Source: Rikenellaceae bacterium (GTDB lineage Bacteria; Bacteroidota; Bacteroidia; Bacteroidales; Rikenellaceae). From it: a stretch of DNA of 8,604 bases. Position 1 is the stretch's first letter, and each line of letters opens with the position of its first letter. The notes under the pieces were generated by a model. It searched no databases and was not told where the DNA came from. It saw only the letters and a program-made list of their open reading frames with translations. The position numbers and the translations under genes are program-made. The stretch spans positions 153,614 through 162,217 of the forward strand of contig CABIXK010000004.1 of assembly GCA_902362705.1 (NCBI GenBank), given 5' to 3'. Below are positions 6,040 to 8,604 of this stretch, piece after piece.

Positions 6040-8604
6040 TCAGTACATGTTGTCGTACATCGATTGCGACTTGTCGTACTTCAGGTCGGAGAGCGAACCG
6101 GCCTTGACGCCGATGTTGAAGCTCCAGCTGCGGTGGTAGCCGAAGGGGATCCACGAGAAGGACATCTGCCAGCAGTGCAGATCGCGCGAGATGGAGATCG
6201 ACGAAGTGGTGAGCTTGTTGCGCTGGATGTCGTAGCCGCCCTGGAAGGTGATGCCGGTCTTGGGGGTGAGGTTGATCGACCCGTTGAAGCCCACCGTCTG
6301 GGTGATGTTCTTGCGGTAGCCCGTCGTGCCGTTGTTGACGTAGTTGATCGAGTAGTTGACCGCGTAGTTGAAGCTGACGTTCCACGGCAGCGAGAAGTCG
6401 TAGTAGCTCTGGGCCATGTATTGTCGCCGGAGTACCGGGTCGAGGCTCCCGTAGGGGTCGTGAAAGGGGTTCTGGTACTCGGGCGGGATGCTCGTGATGT
6501 CGTTGGCCGCGGGCGTCGAACGGTCCTTGCGCGACTGGAACGAGTAGCCGAACGACCACCCCGTGGAGACCAGACGGCCCGGGAAGAAGAGCTTGTTGTA
6601 GCGCCGCCCCTCGGGCGAGACGCGGTAGGGGTCCAGCGTGGCCGAGAGGTTGAGGCCGAAGTTGTTGAAGAGCGTCGTGCGCAGCGACAACGAGATGTTG
6701 GATAGACCCATCGAGTCGGCCAGGAAGTTGTAGGAGCCCCGGATGCTGAAATCGTCGATGAGCTTGATCTTCTTCATGCCCGAGGTGTCGCGCTTGGAGA
6801 GCACCTTCATCTCGAGGTTCTGCGAGAGCGAGAAGTTGAGCGACATCGACTTGCCCGAGCTCGGCACCCCGTAGGCGTTGACGGCGTAGGGCGAGTAGGT
6901 GGTCGTGCGGCCCGTGGAGTCGGTCTGGCGCGTGCGGTAGTAGCCGTAGCGCGGGTCGCCGAAGTCGGGGGCGAACGAGAAGCCGATCGAGGGGGTCAGC
7001 ACGTGGCGGATGGCCTGGATCTTGCGGTCCTTGCGCCGCTTCGTGAGGTCGTACATGCCGTAGAGCGTCGTCGAGGTCGAGACGCTGGCGTTGTAGTTGT
7101 AGAGGCGGTAGAAGCCGTATTCGGCGGGCAGCGTGTCGGTGCGGTTGGTCACGGGGTTCCACTCGAAGTCGACGCGCTTGAAGTACCACTTCTCGTTGTA
7201 GTTGAACGACGGCGAGACGTTGATGTAGTTGAACAGGTTGAACGAGGCCGAGACGGGCAGCGTGTGCTCGATGCCGTTCTTCATGTTGTCGAGCGTCTCG
7301 CGCGAGAAGATGCGGTCCTCGGTGGTGGTCACCGAGTTGGTCATCTTGGCCGTGTACTGCATGGAGATCTTCTCGTACCACCGCTCCTTGCCCATGCGCT
7401 CGCGGCGCTTGAACGGGTAGACGCGCGAGACGTTGAAGACCACGTTGGGAAGCGTCACCGAAAGGCTCTTGTTCTGCGAGTTCTGCGACACGGCCATGTT
7501 GGCCGAGAGCGAGAAGGGGGTGCCGGCCCAGTTCTTCGACCAGGCGATCGACGAGTTGGTCTGCGTGGCCAGGATGTCGTTGAGGTTGGTGGCCGAGTAG
7601 CGGCTGTAGCCGCTCGTGGCGAAGTTGACCGATGCCGAGAAGGTCGAGCCGGGGTTGGCCTTCGGGTCCTGCGAGTGCGACCACTGGATGCGGAAGTTGC
7701 TCTGCTTGAGGTAGTCGGGCTCGCCCTTCTCGCCGGTCTTCACGTTCGAGTACTGCATGTTGAAGCTGCCGCTGTACTTGTAGCGCTTGATGTAGCGCGA
7801 GGCGGCCGAGGCCTCCCACGACCCGAGCGTGTAGAAGCCGCCGCGCAGCGCCAGGTCGGCGTGGTCGCCCAGCGTGAAGTAATAGCCCATGTCGCGCAGG
7901 AAGAAGCCCTTGCTGTACTCCTCGCCGTAGGAGGGCATCAGAAGTCCCGACTTGGGGCCCGTGCTGATGGGGAAGAAGCCGCCCGGGATGCCCAGGAAGT
8001 AGATAGGCACGTCCTCGATGACCAGGTAGGCCGGACCCGTGACGACCTTCTTGCCCGGAATCACCTTGGCCTTGGTCATCGCCATGTAGAAGTGGGGGTG
8101 GTCCGTTTCGTCGCAGGTGGTGTATTTGCCGTCCTCGATGTTGACCGTGTTGTCGGGGAGCTTCTTCACGCTGCCGCCGATGAGCCACCCCTCGCCCTGC
8201 TGCGTGGCCACGCCCTTGATCTTGGCCTTGTTCGAGTCGAGGTTGTAGGCGATCGTGTCCATCTGGTAGGCCGCGTCGCCCTCGGTGAACTCGGGCTTGG
8301 TCACGCGCGGCTCGCCGTCGAGCGTGTCGGCCTTGCCGTAGGCGTAGATCATCTTGTCGGCCATGTCGATGCGCATGTAGTCGGCCTTCAGACGGCGGTT
8401 CTGGTAGGTCACCTCGCCCTGGTTGTAGATGTAGACCCGGCGGTTGCGCACGTCGTAGACCAGCGAGTCGGAGTTCTTGCCCGTGATGGGGGCGTCGAGC
8501 AGCGGGCGCGCCTTGCGCGGGGTGCGCGGCCGTGCGACGGAGTCGCGGCGCAGCGTGTCGGCGACGACAGCGGTCGTGTCGGCGGGCGGGGCGAGCGAAT
8601 CGCG
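6040..8604 (-). CDS. lptD: LPS-assembly outer-membrane protein LptD (5' end missing)
   Basis: C-terminal 854 residues of an LptD/OstA-type protein; the reading frame stays open to the right edge, so signal peptide and start lie outside. LptD, with a lipoprotein partner, inserts lipopolysaccharide into the outer leaflet of the outer membrane. Counting from the window edge, residues 1 to about 43 are a Pro/Ala/Asp/Ser/Thr-rich linker. From about 44 an OstA/LptA-like beta-jellyroll follows (NSDSLVYDV, then repeated strand pairs of the YIYNQGEVTYQ type). The hallmark TTCDETDHPHFY (C164) and GPKSGLLMPSYG (216-227) lead into a long beta-barrel rich in alternating aromatic/polar strands. Near the end is RDLHCWQMSFSW (C811), which I recall as typical of Bacteroidota LptD. 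The last residue is Tyr, fitting the aromatic C-terminus of Bam-assembled barrels. An internal GTG at 8451 could be mistaken for a start, but 51 in-frame codons with clear LptD character precede it. The gene converges on the GH92 operon and is functionally independent of it. Confidence 0.92.
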   Translation of the reverse strand, partial: RDSLAPPADTTAVVADTLRRDSVARPRTPRKARPLLDAPITGKNSDSLVYDVRNRRVYIYNQGEVTYQNRRLKADYMRIDMADKMIYAYGKADTLDGEPRVTKPEFTEGDAAYQMDTIAYNLDSNKAKIKGVATQQGEGWLIGGSVKKLPDNTVNIEDGKYTTCDETDHPHFYMAMTKAKVIPGKKVVTGPAYLVIEDVPIYFLGIPGGFFPISTGPKSGLLMPSYGEEYSKGFFLRDMGYYFTLGDHADLALRGGFYTLGSWEASAASRYIKRYKYSGSFNMQYSNVKTGEKGEPDYLKQSNFRIQWSHSQDPKANPGSTFSASVNFATSGYSRYSATNLNDILATQTNSSIAWSKNWAGTPFSLSANMAVSQNSQNKSLSVTLPNVVFNVSRVYPFKRRERMGKERWYEKISMQYTAKMTNSVTTTEDRIFSRETLDNMKNGIEHTLPVSASFNLFNYINVSPSFNYNEKWYFKRVDFEWNPVTNRTDTLPAEYGFYRLYNYNASVSTSTTLYGMYDLTKRRKDRKIQAIRHVLTPSIGFSFAPDFGDPRYGYYRTRQTDSTGRTTTYSPYAVNAYGVPSSGKSMSLNFSLSQNLEMKVLSKRDTSGMKKIKLIDDFSIRGSYNFLADSMGLSNISLSLRTTLFNNFGLNLSATLDPYRVSPEGRRYNKLFFPGRLVSTGWSFGYSFQSRKDRSTPAANDITSIPPEYQNPFHDPYGSLDPVLRRQYMAQSYYDFSLPWNVSFNYAVNYSINYVNNGTTGYRKNITQTVGFNGSINLTPKTGITFQGGYDIQRNKLTTSSISISRDLHCWQMSFSWIPFGYHRSWSFNIGVKAGSLSDLKYDKSQSMYDNMY

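Noticed and set aside
5852..8188. 778-codon minus-strand frame overlapping lptD
   Set aside because: It is an alternative frame of lptD, dominated by Arg, His, Leu and Gln, and it runs through the terminator region into the metallopeptidase tail. The lptD frame has the family motifs.
8449..8451. GTG as the lptD start codon
   Set aside because: The frame continues upstream to the window edge with typical LptD linker and first jellyroll strand. Starting at GTG would cut the OstA domain and leave no signal peptide.
1..8604. CRISPR arrays, tRNA/rRNA genes, insertion sequences, integrase or attachment sites
   Set aside because: No regularly spaced repeats, cloverleaf-like sequence, transposase motifs or terminal inverted repeats were seen; nearly all bases are explained by the four genes and their short gaps.

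Overview
The window is very GC-rich (roughly two thirds G+C by eye) and reads as chromosomal DNA of a Bacteroidota gut commensal. A Rikenellaceae/Alistipes-like host is my best guess. The grounds are secreted GH92 alpha-mannosidases beside a discoidin/BSP metalloprotease lipoprotein, a Bacteroidota-type LptD, start codons without Shine-Dalgarno sequences, and the high GC. The genus is inference and cannot be settled from this window.

Layout: bases 1-72 are a short leader with no visible promoter. Three co-directional plus-strand genes follow with gaps of only 31 and 34 bases: GH92 glycosidase A (73-2406), GH92 glycosidase B (2438-4726), and a lipoprotein that joins a discoidin-like (F5/8 type C) domain to a BSP-family HExxH metallopeptidase (4761-5957). 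Bases 5958-6039 hold a GC-rich hairpin and a strong, apparently bidirectional terminator. From 6039 back to the right edge, the minus strand carries the 3' part of lptD, the LPS-assembly outer-membrane protein, whose 5' end lies outside the window.

How it may work together: the three plus-strand products all have export signals and look like one transcription unit for attacking mannosylated glycoproteins. Two non-identical exo-alpha-mannosidases would trim glycans, and a surface or periplasmic metalloprotease could cut the polypeptide. No SusC/SusD pair, sensor or regulator is visible, so calling this a polysaccharide utilisation locus would go beyond the sequence. lptD is a housekeeping envelope gene on the opposite strand, related to the operon only by sharing the terminator region.

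I see no clearly new biological system here. The points most worth a second look are the divergence of GH92 B around its putative catalytic acid, the glycosidase-plus-protease operon, a two-cysteine arrangement in LptD, a short AACCC element at almost the same place before all three operon starts, and a repeat-built tail on the metalloprotease. No RNA genes, mobile elements, CRISPR arrays or origins were seen.
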